Source: Bacillota bacterium
Lineage (GTDB): Bacteria > Bacillota > Clostridia > DSM-8532
Assembly (NCBI GenBank): GCA_023459915.1
Contig: JAEWSN010000036.1
Span: 1-34,857, forward strand
DNA length: 34,857 nucleotides
Reading direction: 5' to 3'
Shown: positions 24,523-32,469 of the stretch, piece by piece
Numbering within the stretch: the first letter of the stretch is position 1
Layout: every line of letters starts with the position of its first letter
Made by a program: the position numbers and the translations under genes
The notes under the pieces: generated by a model
What the model was told of the DNA's origin: nothing
What the model saw: the letters and a program-made list of their open reading frames with translations, nothing else
The model's database searches: none

Positions 24523-27090
24523 GTGCCGCAAATCATCCCGTTTCTCACGGTGTTTTCCATGGGAACCATGGTGGGCCTGATGGCGTATGTCATGATGACG
24601 AACACCCGTACCTGGCTTGGGCGCGCCTGCTTTGCCATGTGTCTCACCTCCGCGATCTGGGCGCTTGGCCTGTACAACGCCATGACCCATCATCGGGAGG
24701 CTTCCCGGATTTTGTGGCATCAGGTCTCCGCGTTCGGCTGGTGCCTGTATCCGCTGGCATTCCTGCTGTTCGCGCTGGAGATCACCCGGGCCGGCACGCC
24801 CCGCAAACGGGGATGGCTGCTGGTGGGGACGGGCGCGGCGGGAGCAGTTTTTCTTGTGCTCATCTGGATCAACCCCGCCTGGTTCATCGAAGGGTTCGAC
24901 CTGTCCCTGTGGGGATGGGGCATGACCAAACCGGCCGATTCGGTGGCATTGCTTCTCTGCGTGCTGTATATGGCGGTTGCGGGGATTGTCTTTGTGCTGA
25001 TGCTGCTGGGTTGGGGCTGGCGCACTCCGTACCGGCGCGAACGCAAGCAGGCCTATCTGCTGGCCGCGACCGGCGCGTTTACGGTGAGCGCGAGCGCGGT
25101 TTTCGACATCTGGCTGCCCATTCGGGGCATTCCCACGCAGGGGACCGCCCCGATGTTCTCAACCGTATTTTTCCTGGCGCTGTTCTTCTGTGCGTACCGG
25201 TATCGGCTGCTGGAGCCGGCACCACCGGTTTCGGCAGCCGATGTGATGCGTCGGGTGCGCGATCTGATGATCATTCTGGATCGCGAAGGCAGTGTCATCC
25301 AGATGAATGTGTCCGCGCGGGAAACCCTTGGCTACGGTGTCACCGAGCTGACAGGAAAGCCGTGGACACGCGTCGTTCCAGACATGGCCCTGCCGGAGGA
25401 GACCCTGGAGTTTTCCTGTGAGACCGGGCTGCTGCATCACCAGGGGGAGAAAATACCCGCGCAGGTGACCGTCAGCCAGCGATTCAATCCGGACGGCGAT
25501 TGTGTGGGGTATGTCCTAACCGCCTTCGACCTGCGGACGCGGATGGCCCTGGTGTCGGAGCACGAGGAGCACCAGAGGGTTCAGGCAATGGACCGGGATC
25601 TGTCCAGACTGCATCAGGTGGTGCTGGATGAGGCGAAGATGGGATATCTGATGCTCGGATCGGACGCCCGGGTGATTCAGGGCTATGCGCCCCGCTGCGC
25701 CACGGCCTTCGGTGTGACGGATCTCGCCGGGGTGGATTATGCGGACCTGATGCTGCCCGGGCAGCCGGAAGAGGACAAGCAGCAGGTGCGCACGCTCATC
25801 GCAAACCTGGTTGCCCAGGGCAGCAACTGGCGGACGGAGAGCCTGTTCAAGCTGCTCCCCGATACCTGTGAGCGGGAGGGCAATCTGGTGGGGATCCGGT
25901 ACAGGATCCCCGATCCCGCGACCCTGCGCGGACAGCGGTTTTTGCTTGTGGTGCTGGAAGACCGCACCGAGCGGGTGGCGCACCGTTCCCAGCTTTCGCG
26001 GGAGCATGAGCGCTTGAAAATGGTGGTCGCGGTGCTGATCAACCGGGACGCGTTTGCCGAGTTTCTGGAGGAGGTGCGGATTTGGCACCTGCTGCAGCAA
26101 AAGACGGAGGCGGACAAGCTGTCCAATCGTCGGCAATGGCTCGAAGCGCTGTTCCGGGACATCCACACCTTCAAGGGCGGGTTTTTACGATATGGTCTGC
26201 GGGAAACGGCCGATTCCTTCATGGCGTATGAATCCGAGCTTTCCGACCTGATCAGGCGCGACATCACGGTGGCCGACGTCCGGATGGTGCTGTCCCGGTG
26301 TGAGCCGGAGCAATGGATGGCCGGGGACCTGCAGCGACTGCGGGAGGCTGTCGGGGATGCGTTCCTGACACCAAACCAGACGGTGGAGATCTGCCGTGGC
26401 GAGTTGGATCGGGTTGCCATGGAGGTGGAGGCGCAAGCCAAGAAGGCCGGAGTTGCGCCGGAGGATCTCCGGGATATCCTGTATCGGTTCAGGGAATTGT
26501 ACAGTGTCCATGCCAAGCGCCTGCTGCTCGCGTACGAGCCGTATGTGCAGCGTGTGAGCCGGGAACGGGGACTGACACTGCCCGCGTTTGTCGTGCAGGG
26601 AATGGATGTGTTGCTTGACGGCAAGCGGTTCAATCCGTTCTTTCGCGTGCTGGTTCACATTTTCAACAACATTGTCGCCCATGCCATCGAAACGACGGAG
26701 GAGCGGATCGCTGCCGCAAAGCCTGCGCAGGCACGGATTGAGTGCCATGTGGAGCGTCGCGGGGGAGACTTGCTGCTGGAAATTGCCGATGACGGGCGCG
26801 GCATCGATCCGGAGCGGATAAGACAGGAACGTCTGGCGCGTGCCGGCGGCACGCCGGTTCCCGAGGAGGATGACCGTGTGGTGATCCAGCACATTTTTGA
26901 ACCGGGGTATTCGTCCGTCCTTCATGCGGACAGCATTTCAGGCCGTGGCATCGGCCTGTTCGCCGTGGCCCACGCCGTGCAACAGCTTGGGGGAACGGTC
27001 CTGGTGCAGTCGCGCAAGGGCGCGTTCACCCGGTTTTTGTTCCGCATTCCGCTCACGCAGGAGCTGGCGCGGCAGGAGGTGGCCTCTTGA
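24523..27090 (+). CDS. 7TM-PAS-HPt-CheA-type ATPase sensor kinase
   Basis: An 855-residue membrane protein. The N-terminus has about seven hydrophobic segments (5-226), like the 7TM histidine-kinase sensor region. PAS-like domains follow at about 235-340 and, more weakly, 360-485. Residues 545-560 (DIHTFKGGFLRYGL) match an HPt phosphotransfer motif with H548 as the candidate phospho-site. The C-terminus (705-845) is a CheA-like ATPase domain: VHIFNNIVAHAIE (711-723), DDGRG (756-760) and GRGIG (807-811). No CheW-like regulatory domain and no receiver are present, and no response regulator is adjacent. The GTG at 24523 has GGAGGAGG upstream. It sits between rpe and thiN, which are usually adjacent, and overlaps thiN by 4 bases. 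Signal and target are unknown. Confidence 0.85.
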   Translation: MPQIIPFLTVFSMGTMVGLMAYVMMTNTRTWLGRACFAMCLTSAIWALGLYNAMTHHREASRILWHQVSAFGWCLYPLAFLLFALEITRAGTPRKRGWLLVGTGAAGAVFLVLIWINPAWFIEGFDLSLWGWGMTKPADSVALLLCVLYMAVAGIVFVLMLLGWGWRTPYRRERKQAYLLAATGAFTVSASAVFDIWLPIRGIPTQGTAPMFSTVFFLALFFCAYRYRLLEPAPPVSAADVMRRVRDLMIILDREGSVIQMNVSARETLGYGVTELTGKPWTRVVPDMALPEETLEFSCETGLLHHQGEKIPAQVTVSQRFNPDGDCVGYVLTAFDLRTRMALVSEHEEHQRVQAMDRDLSRLHQVVLDEAKMGYLMLGSDARVIQGYAPRCATAFGVTDLAGVDYADLMLPGQPEEDKQQVRTLIANLVAQGSNWRTESLFKLLPDTCEREGNLVGIRYRIPDPATLRGQRFLLVVLEDRTERVAHRSQLSREHERLKMVVAVLINRDAFAEFLEEVRIWHLLQQKTEADKLSNRRQWLEALFRDIHTFKGGFLRYGLRETADSFMAYESELSDLIRRDITVADVRMVLSRCEPEQWMAGDLQRLREAVGDAFLTPNQTVEICRGELDRVAMEVEAQAKKAGVAPEDLRDILYRFRELYSVHAKRLLLAYEPYVQRVSRERGLTLPAFVVQGMDVLLDGKRFNPFFRVLVHIFNNIVAHAIETTEERIAAAKPAQARIECHVERRGGDLLLEIADDGRGIDPERIRQERLARAGGTPVPEEDDRVVIQHIFEPGYSSVLHADSISGRGIGLFAVAHAVQQLGGTVLVQSRKGAFTRFLFRIPLTQELARQEVAS

Positions 27091-27764
27091 ACATCGTGGT
27101 GGTGGCCGGTGGCGGCCAGCCGGACCCTCGGACGCTGAAGGCTGCGTGTGAACACGCCGACTGCGTGATGGCGGCCGACAGTGGCGCGACCTGCCTGCAT
27201 GCGTGGGGGCTGCGGATTGATGTGCTGCTCGGAGACTTTGATTCACTCGCCCCGGACATCCTCGCGGCGCTGCAGGCCAACGGGCATACCCGCTGGGTGC
27301 GTCATCGCGTGGACAAGGATCAGACAGACTTGGAATTGTGCGTGGAGGAGGCGTTTCGGCTGGGTGTCACAGAGGCGCGTTTCTTCGGTGCGCTGGGCAC
27401 CCGCATGGATCATACCCTGGCCAACCTATCCCTGCTGTACCCCTTTGTGATGGCGGGCATTCCCGCGTGGGTGGAAGACGGTCACAACCGGGTGACCCTG
27501 ATGGCGGCAACAAAAAAGCCCGGCGAGACCGGGCACGCGCCCAAGGCGCGAATGAGGCTGGCACGGCAGGAAGGCTTCAAGGTTTCACTGGTGTCGTTGC
27601 CGCCCGGCGTATGTGCCGTGGAAACCACCGGACTCCGGTATGACATGGCTGGCCGCGACTTGCCGTTTGGATCCACGCTGGCTGTGAGCAATGAGTTCGA
27701 CGCGCCGGAAGCGGAAATTTCCTTTTCGGAAGGGATGGCCTGGCTGCTGCTCTCCCGTGACTGA
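27087..27764 (+). CDS. thiN: Thiamine pyrophosphokinase
   Basis: A 225-residue enzyme that makes thiamine pyrophosphate from thiamine and ATP. Family motifs are GDFDS (49-53), DKDQTD (76-81) and GTRMDHTLAN (104-113). The TTG at 27087 overlaps the kinase stop (TTGA), with GGAGGTGG upstream. It closes the long plus-strand gene cluster. A 27-residue stretch near 150-165, rich in Lys/Ala/Arg, is somewhat longer than usual. Confidence 0.93.
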   Translation: MNIVVVAGGGQPDPRTLKAACEHADCVMAADSGATCLHAWGLRIDVLLGDFDSLAPDILAALQANGHTRWVRHRVDKDQTDLELCVEEAFRLGVTEARFFGALGTRMDHTLANLSLLYPFVMAGIPAWVEDGHNRVTLMAATKKPGETGHAPKARMRLARQEGFKVSLVSLPPGVCAVETTGLRYDMAGRDLPFGSTLAVSNEFDAPEAEISFSEGMAWLLLSRD

Positions 27765-27826
27765 ATGCGGGACCCATCCGTCATCCTTGTGCCTGAATGC
27801 GGATATCTCAGCCGTCATCCTTGTGA
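27761..27826. repeat. Two imperfect 32-34-bp repeats at the end of thiN
   Basis: CTGAATGCGG occurs near 27761 and again as CTGAATGCGG at 27793, and CCGTCATCCTTGTG at 27778 and 27812. The first copy includes the thiN stop codon. They lie between convergent thiN and the bactofilin gene; no clear terminator is visible there. Confidence 0.8.
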
Positions 27827-27840
27827 TGGAAGGCTGCGGT

Positions 27841-28263
27841 TCAATCGTCGTCCTTGCTTTTTTTCAGCGCGGCGCGTTTTGATTTGCCGGCGGCCGGTTC
27901 TGTCTTGTCCAGAACCGCGGGGGACTCCACCATGCGGCAGGCACCCTGCAGCACGGCCCCCTCGTCGGTGACCATGCTGCCCACTTCGATATCCCCGAAC
28001 AACCGGGCGGTGGATTGCAGGTGCAGCAGCGCCTTGGCGGTGACATTGCCGTCCACGCGGCCGGCAATGAAGATGCTGGCCCCGAAGATTTGACCCTGGA
28101 TGCGCGCGCTGGCTTCCAGATGAACGTCGCCATTGGCGCGGATGTCGCCCTCCACCTTGCCGAGAATTTTCACGGAGCCTTCCGTTTCAATGTTCCCGGT
28201 GAATGCGGTGTGCTCGCCAACCAGGGTGTCGACTGCGGGGGGAGTGCTTTTCTTCTGAAACAT
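27841..28263 (-). CDS. Bactofilin
   Basis: A 140-residue protein of the bactofilin family (PF04519). The central beta-helix repeats are visible (TLVGEHTAFTGNIETEGSV, KVEGDIRANGDV, GRVDGNVTAKALL), between a short N-terminus and a lysine-rich tail. Bactofilins polymerise without nucleotides and position cell-wall enzymes. AAAGGGG precedes the ATG. It is downstream of an M23 peptidase gene on the same strand, a known functional pairing in several bacteria. Confidence 0.93.
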   Translation of the reverse strand: MFQKKSTPPAVDTLVGEHTAFTGNIETEGSVKILGKVEGDIRANGDVHLEASARIQGQIFGASIFIAGRVDGNVTAKALLHLQSTARLFGDIEVGSMVTDEGAVLQGACRMVESPAVLDKTEPAAGKSKRAALKKSKDDD

Positions 28264-28327
28264 GTGAACCCCTTTCCTGCCCGAAGGTGTGCGTTGCCGA
28301 ACGCATGGCGGCCCTGTTCAGGGTGCC

Positions 28328-28376
28328 GGATGTGTTCAGGATGACGGATGTGTTCAGGATGACGGATGTGTTCAAG
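28328..28376. repeat. 18-bp tandem repeats between the M23 peptidase and bactofilin genes
   Basis: GGATGTGTTCAGGATGAC repeats at 28328 and 28346, with a partial third unit at 28364. They lie in the 137-base gap within the minus-strand operon and carry no start or stop of either gene. Confidence 0.9.
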
Positions 28377-28400
28377 GGACTTGCGCCGCATGGCGGCGGA

Positions 28401-29378
28401 TTACGGTTTTTGGTCGCGAATGAACGGCAGCGGATCCACGGTGGCGCCGTTGACCCGGATTTCAAAATGCACGTGGGGGCCTGTGGCGGTGCCGGTTTCC
28501 CCCATTTTTGCGATCTCCTGCCCCTGTTCCACCACATCCCCGACCTTCACCAGCAGCTTCGAACAGTGTCCATAGCGCGTGGTGTAGCCGTTGCCATGGT
28601 CAATTTCCACCAGGTTGCCATAGCCGGTATGCCATTCCGCCATGGTCACGGTTCCCGCACCGGAAGCATAAAGCGGATCACCGGTGTGTTCTCCGAGATC
28701 GACGCCATCGTGCTTTTTGTAATAATGGAAGACCGGATGGAAGCGGCGGCCATAGGTGGAATGCACCTGTGCGTCCGGCACGGTGGGCCAGACGCTGGGC
28801 AAATGACGCAGTTGTTCGGCGATTTCAACCGCTTTGCGTGCCAGCAGGGTGTCTTGTGTAGAAACCTCGAGCGCCGCTTCTTCAGCGGTTTCGATGAGTG
28901 CCCGCAATGTGGTGATTTCTTCCCGGAAGGTGTCGCTGTCGGACTCGCCACGGCTGATGCTCGTCGCCGCGTAATTGGTGTCGACATACGCAAGTACCAG
29001 TGACTCATACTCCTGCTTGTAGTTGTTGAGTGTGCGGTCCGAAAGGAGGGCCGCATCCTGATGCGCCGTTAAGGTGCGATCCGCCTCGGCCAGCAAAGCG
29101 GTCTGGCTGGCCAGTTGCAGGTTCAGGCTGGCCAGGGTGGTGTCGTGTTGCGACCGTTCCTGTGCCAGCGTGAGGCGAAGTGTTTCATTTTCTTCCAGCG
29201 TCTGGACGGTAAAAACCGCGCCGACTGCGACGGCCAGCAGGGCCAAAAGGGTGACAGCCCGGAACAGTGCCTTCCAGTGAACGATCCGCAGGGTGCGAAG
29301 TCTGCCGCGATGCGGAACAAACAACAGGGAAAGTGTGCCGGTTTTTCTTTTGCGCCATTTGCCTTTTTGGTGTTGCAT
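28401..29378 (-). CDS. M23 family peptidoglycan endopeptidase, membrane-anchored
   Basis: A 325-residue protein. A basic N-terminus and one membrane segment (about 38-58) are followed by a helical, coiled-coil-like stalk (60-190) and a LytM/M23 zinc peptidase domain (about 205-320). Zinc and catalytic residues are H223 and D227 (KKHDGVDLG), H271 (YGHCS) and H302/H304 (PHVHFE), all present, so it should be active against peptidoglycan cross-links. GGAGA precedes the ATG at 29378. It heads a minus-strand operon with bactofilin, which probably localises it. A promoter lies at 29511-29540. Confidence 0.92.
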   Translation of the reverse strand: MQHQKGKWRKRKTGTLSLLFVPHRGRLRTLRIVHWKALFRAVTLLALLAVAVGAVFTVQTLEENETLRLTLAQERSQHDTTLASLNLQLASQTALLAEADRTLTAHQDAALLSDRTLNNYKQEYESLVLAYVDTNYAATSISRGESDSDTFREEITTLRALIETAEEAALEVSTQDTLLARKAVEIAEQLRHLPSVWPTVPDAQVHSTYGRRFHPVFHYYKKHDGVDLGEHTGDPLYASGAGTVTMAEWHTGYGNLVEIDHGNGYTTRYGHCSKLLVKVGDVVEQGQEIAKMGETGTATGPHVHFEIRVNGATVDPLPFIRDQKP

Positions 29379-29510
29379 ACTTGGGTCTCCATGTCCTTTC
29401 GCTGCCGCGAAAATCGTTGGATGGCCGCGGCTGTGGGCAGGTTTGGCTGAGCTGGCCTGCGAACTGTTTCCCTGGAGGGATGCGGGGTTGGTTCAGACCG
29501 CAGCGCGTTC

Positions 29511-29540
29511 ATTATATATCAAAAAGCAAACTTGTGACAG
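29511..29540 (-). promoter_or_regulatory. Promoter of the M23 peptidase-bactofilin operon
   Basis: On the minus strand, -35 CTGTCA (29540-29535) and a perfect -10 TATAAT (29516-29511) are separated by 18 bases. The leader to the M23 start is about 125 bases. The DNA between this site and 29690 is AT-richer than its surroundings and holds no convincing gene. Confidence 0.6.
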
Positions 29541-29689
29541 TGAGATTGTTCCATTTCCGATACGATGCATTGAAAAATGGGTATGTAAACAGCATGTGTG
29601 CGCATCTGGAGGTCGGGATCCGCCGGTACGCCGATGGGCGGCCCTTGTGCAAATCGGCGTTTGCGGTGATGCCGTGTGGCCAGGGAATA

Positions 29690-29698
29690 TGATATAAT
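29690..29698 (+). promoter_or_regulatory. Extended -10 promoter of the chemoreceptor gene
   Basis: TGATATAAT gives an extended -10 (TGn plus TATAAT, 29693-29698). No good -35 is present at 16-18 bases, which is acceptable for an extended -10. Transcription would start near 29705, 70 bases before the gene. Confidence 0.65.
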
Positions 29699-29728
29699 GC
29701 CGTAGACAGCGTTGTTTCAGCGTTCATC

Positions 29729-29740
29729 AGGAGATCTCCT
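29729..29740. repeat. 12-bp perfect palindrome in the chemoreceptor leader
   Basis: AGGAGATCTCCT is self-complementary and lies between the predicted transcription start and the start codon. It could be an operator half-site pair or a small RNA hairpin; it may also be chance. Confidence 0.5.
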
Positions 29741-29775
29741 CCGCCAACCCAATTTCAACGCCGCGAGGGTGAAGC

Positions 29776-32391
29776 ATGGGCAAGGCCACCATACAACACA
29801 AAGTTCTGCTGGGCGTCCTGTCGGTCGCCCTGTTGCTGTTGCTGCTTTTTGCCGCTGCGTTCCAGCTGGCCGGCGGGCAGACAGCGGAAAAGGTTCGCAC
29901 CCTCGGATACAACACCTCTCTGACGGCGGCGCTTGGTGACATGGAGCGGATTTCGGCGCAAAAAGGCATGGTTGTCGCCCAATCCGCAGTGTCGCGGGAG
30001 GATGTGTCCGCGTTCCTGGCCGAACAGGATACCGCGCTCGAAGCCGGCGCGGCCGAGATCCAAGCCGTGCTGACGGCGTGGGAGAAGGCCAATGCGGATC
30101 AACGTCAGGGTCTGACCGGTCTGCTGGACGCAGGAGAAACCAACTCGTCCGACATACAGGCGGCCAAGGCGGCGCTCGAAGAAATTCTGTCAGTGGAAAA
30201 AAGCATGACACAGGCGTACGGCAAGGAGCTTGTGCCCCTGTTCGGGCGCGACGCGCTTGCGCCGTATCTTGCGGCGTGGTCGGCGTTTGAGGGGTCGCGG
30301 CAGACGCTTGCCGGCATGCTCGAAGCGCGCGTTGAGGCGGCGGTGGACCCGTTCCCGGATTTCTCCGCCGAGCTGACGCGACAAATCCGCCAGCTGACCC
30401 AGCAGCGACAAGGGATTGTCGAAACGGACGCGCAGCTTTCCCAGGCCGTTGACAAAACCCTGGCGGCCCTGTGGCAGGCGGAATCCGCCCATGCGGACTG
30501 GCAGGCGGCACAGCAGGCGGAACAGGCTGGATGGGACGCGCTGCACGCGGAGGTCTCCACAGCCACCACATTGGCGGGCCTGGCGCTGGAACGCCCGGAT
30601 CACCAACCGGTTGCGGAGAGCGCCGAGCGATCCCTTGCGGCCCTCGTCCGGCTCCGGCAGGGCTATCTGCCGTTGAATGGGGCGTTGGACACGCTGAATG
30701 CGCAACTGGAAGCCATGGGAACACAGTTGGATACGGTGCCGATATCCCTGCTGCAGGCCGATACCGATCGCCTGATGGGAGAGTTGGCGGCTGCGGAGCA
30801 GGTGCGTGGGTGGATGGACGCATTGACGCTGGCCCTGGTCGGTGAATCGGCGGACGCGGTTTCGCGCAATGGTGTGGACAGTGAGGCGTTTGCCACGCTG
30901 CAGGCTTCGTTGTCGGCATTGGCGGAAGCGCCGACAGACGTGCGGGGAACCGCGTGGATTCGGGATCCGGAAAGGGCATTGTCTGCGGCGGTGGCCAACC
31001 TGGCCCTGGCCGCGGAGCCCGTTGTCAGCACCCGACTGGCCTCCCGGGAGGATCCGTATCCTGCCGCGCTGTCTGCAGTTCTGACGGTTGCGGAGGCACA
31101 GTCCGGCAGATATGCGGCACTGACCACCCTGTTTGTGGAGCGGTTCGACGCGCAGCTTCACAACGCGCAGTCCGTGCAGTCCATCTTGCTTCCCCTGTTG
31201 TTGGCGCTGGCATTTGTCGGCCTGCTGGTTGGCGTACTGGTGTCGCTGCTCACCGGCCGGTTCATCCGCAAGCCGTTGCGGCAGATGCTCGAACAGATGC
31301 GGCAGGCAGGCACGCGGCGGGGCAGCCGGATGGCGGTCGCCTTCGGACCAGATTTCCAGGGCGTCGCGGAGCAGTACAATCAGGTATTGGCCGCGCGGGA
31401 TCGCGTGCTGGAGGAAGCCGCGGCGGTTGACGGCACCATCCGCTCACTGCGGGAGGCACATGCCAAAAAACTGGAGGAAAACCGGCTGCTGTTGTCGGAG
31501 CTGGGCGGCACCCTGCAGGAGATGCTGAAAAAGGGCAAGGAGTCCGGCCGTCAGGCGAAGCATCAATTGGCACAGCAATCGCAGGCATCGAACAGGGCAC
31601 GCCAGACGACCGCGGCGCACAAGGCGCAGTTGGACCCTGCGACGCACAAGGCGCAGTTGGACCCTGCGACGCGCAAGGCGCAGCAGACGCATGCGTCAGA
31701 TGGCGCGCTGGAACAGGCCGCCGTGCGCAGCCAGGCGGAAGCGGCGGAAGCCAGGGAAGTCATTCTGAAGGCATCCAACACGGTTCGCGACATCGCCGGC
31801 CAAATGGAGACCCTGGAACAATCCTCCGGTAAAATTGTGGATGTCGCCGCCACCATCACCCAGATTGCCAAGCGCACCAACCTGCTGGCGCTCAATGCCG
31901 CCATCGAAGCGGCAAAGGCGGGGGAAGGCGGGCGTGGTTTCGCGGTGCTCGCGGATGAAATCCGGAAGCTCGCCGATGCCAGCGCGAAGGCGGCCGCGGA
32001 AATCCGCAAGCAGCTTGGGGAGATCCAGCATCGCATCACCGAAACGGTGTCCGGGATGGATGCCGGGGTTGCGACCGTTGAGGAGGGGGCCCGGCGTATG
32101 GCCGGACTGGATGATTCACTGGCGGACATCACCGACCGGGTGCGACAGGTGGTCGACAGCCTGGCGGAGTACGCGGATACCGGCGCGCAGCAGTTCGACG
32201 TGAATCAGGAGATGCTGGCCCTGCTGGGTGTGTTCGAGCATCAGGAACAGATGTGGGTTGCAGAGGAGCGCCAGGTGGCGAAAAGTCTGCAGGAAGGCCA
32301 ACGGCAGCGGGAAGAGGCACAACGCCTGCAAACGGTGCTGGAAGAGGCAGCCGGGAGACTGCAGGCCATTCTTGAGGAATATGCGGGCTGA
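29776..32391 (+). CDS. Methyl-accepting chemotaxis protein-like receptor
   Basis: An 871-residue membrane receptor. The first membrane segment is at about 8-31. A very long helical outer region (32-465), rich in Ala/Gln/Glu, follows, then a second segment (about 469-495) and a degenerate HAMP-like linker (KPLRQMLEQM to EQYNQVLA). The signalling domain has the conserved tip near 697-740 (RTNLLALNAAIEAAKAGEGG, then FAVLADEIRKLAD). A 27-bp tandem repeat adds HKAQLDPAT twice (from residue 615). No CheA, CheW, CheR or CheB gene is next to it, and the C-terminal tail lacks a pentapeptide tether. GAGGGTGA precedes the ATG. Confidence 0.88.
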   Translation: MGKATIQHKVLLGVLSVALLLLLLFAAAFQLAGGQTAEKVRTLGYNTSLTAALGDMERISAQKGMVVAQSAVSREDVSAFLAEQDTALEAGAAEIQAVLTAWEKANADQRQGLTGLLDAGETNSSDIQAAKAALEEILSVEKSMTQAYGKELVPLFGRDALAPYLAAWSAFEGSRQTLAGMLEARVEAAVDPFPDFSAELTRQIRQLTQQRQGIVETDAQLSQAVDKTLAALWQAESAHADWQAAQQAEQAGWDALHAEVSTATTLAGLALERPDHQPVAESAERSLAALVRLRQGYLPLNGALDTLNAQLEAMGTQLDTVPISLLQADTDRLMGELAAAEQVRGWMDALTLALVGESADAVSRNGVDSEAFATLQASLSALAEAPTDVRGTAWIRDPERALSAAVANLALAAEPVVSTRLASREDPYPAALSAVLTVAEAQSGRYAALTTLFVERFDAQLHNAQSVQSILLPLLLALAFVGLLVGVLVSLLTGRFIRKPLRQMLEQMRQAGTRRGSRMAVAFGPDFQGVAEQYNQVLAARDRVLEEAAAVDGTIRSLREAHAKKLEENRLLLSELGGTLQEMLKKGKESGRQAKHQLAQQSQASNRARQTTAAHKAQLDPATHKAQLDPATRKAQQTHASDGALEQAAVRSQAEAAEAREVILKASNTVRDIAGQMETLEQSSGKIVDVAATITQIAKRTNLLALNAAIEAAKAGEGGRGFAVLADEIRKLADASAKAAAEIRKQLGEIQHRITETVSGMDAGVATVEEGARRMAGLDDSLADITDRVRQVVDSLAEYADTGAQQFDVNQEMLALLGVFEHQEQMWVAEERQVAKSLQEGQRQREEAQRLQTVLEEAAGRLQAILEEYAG
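31618..31683 (+). repeat. 27-bp in-frame tandem repeat in the receptor gene
   Basis: Two identical 27-bp units (31618, 31645) encode HKAQLDPAT, followed by a partial third. They lie in the linker between the HAMP-like segment and the signalling domain. Confidence 0.95.
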
Positions 32392-32469
32392 CACGCCATG
32401 GCTGAATGGCCGACGTGTCACGCACCATGGATGGACGTTCGGGAATCCGACGCGTCGGGAAAGGACATC

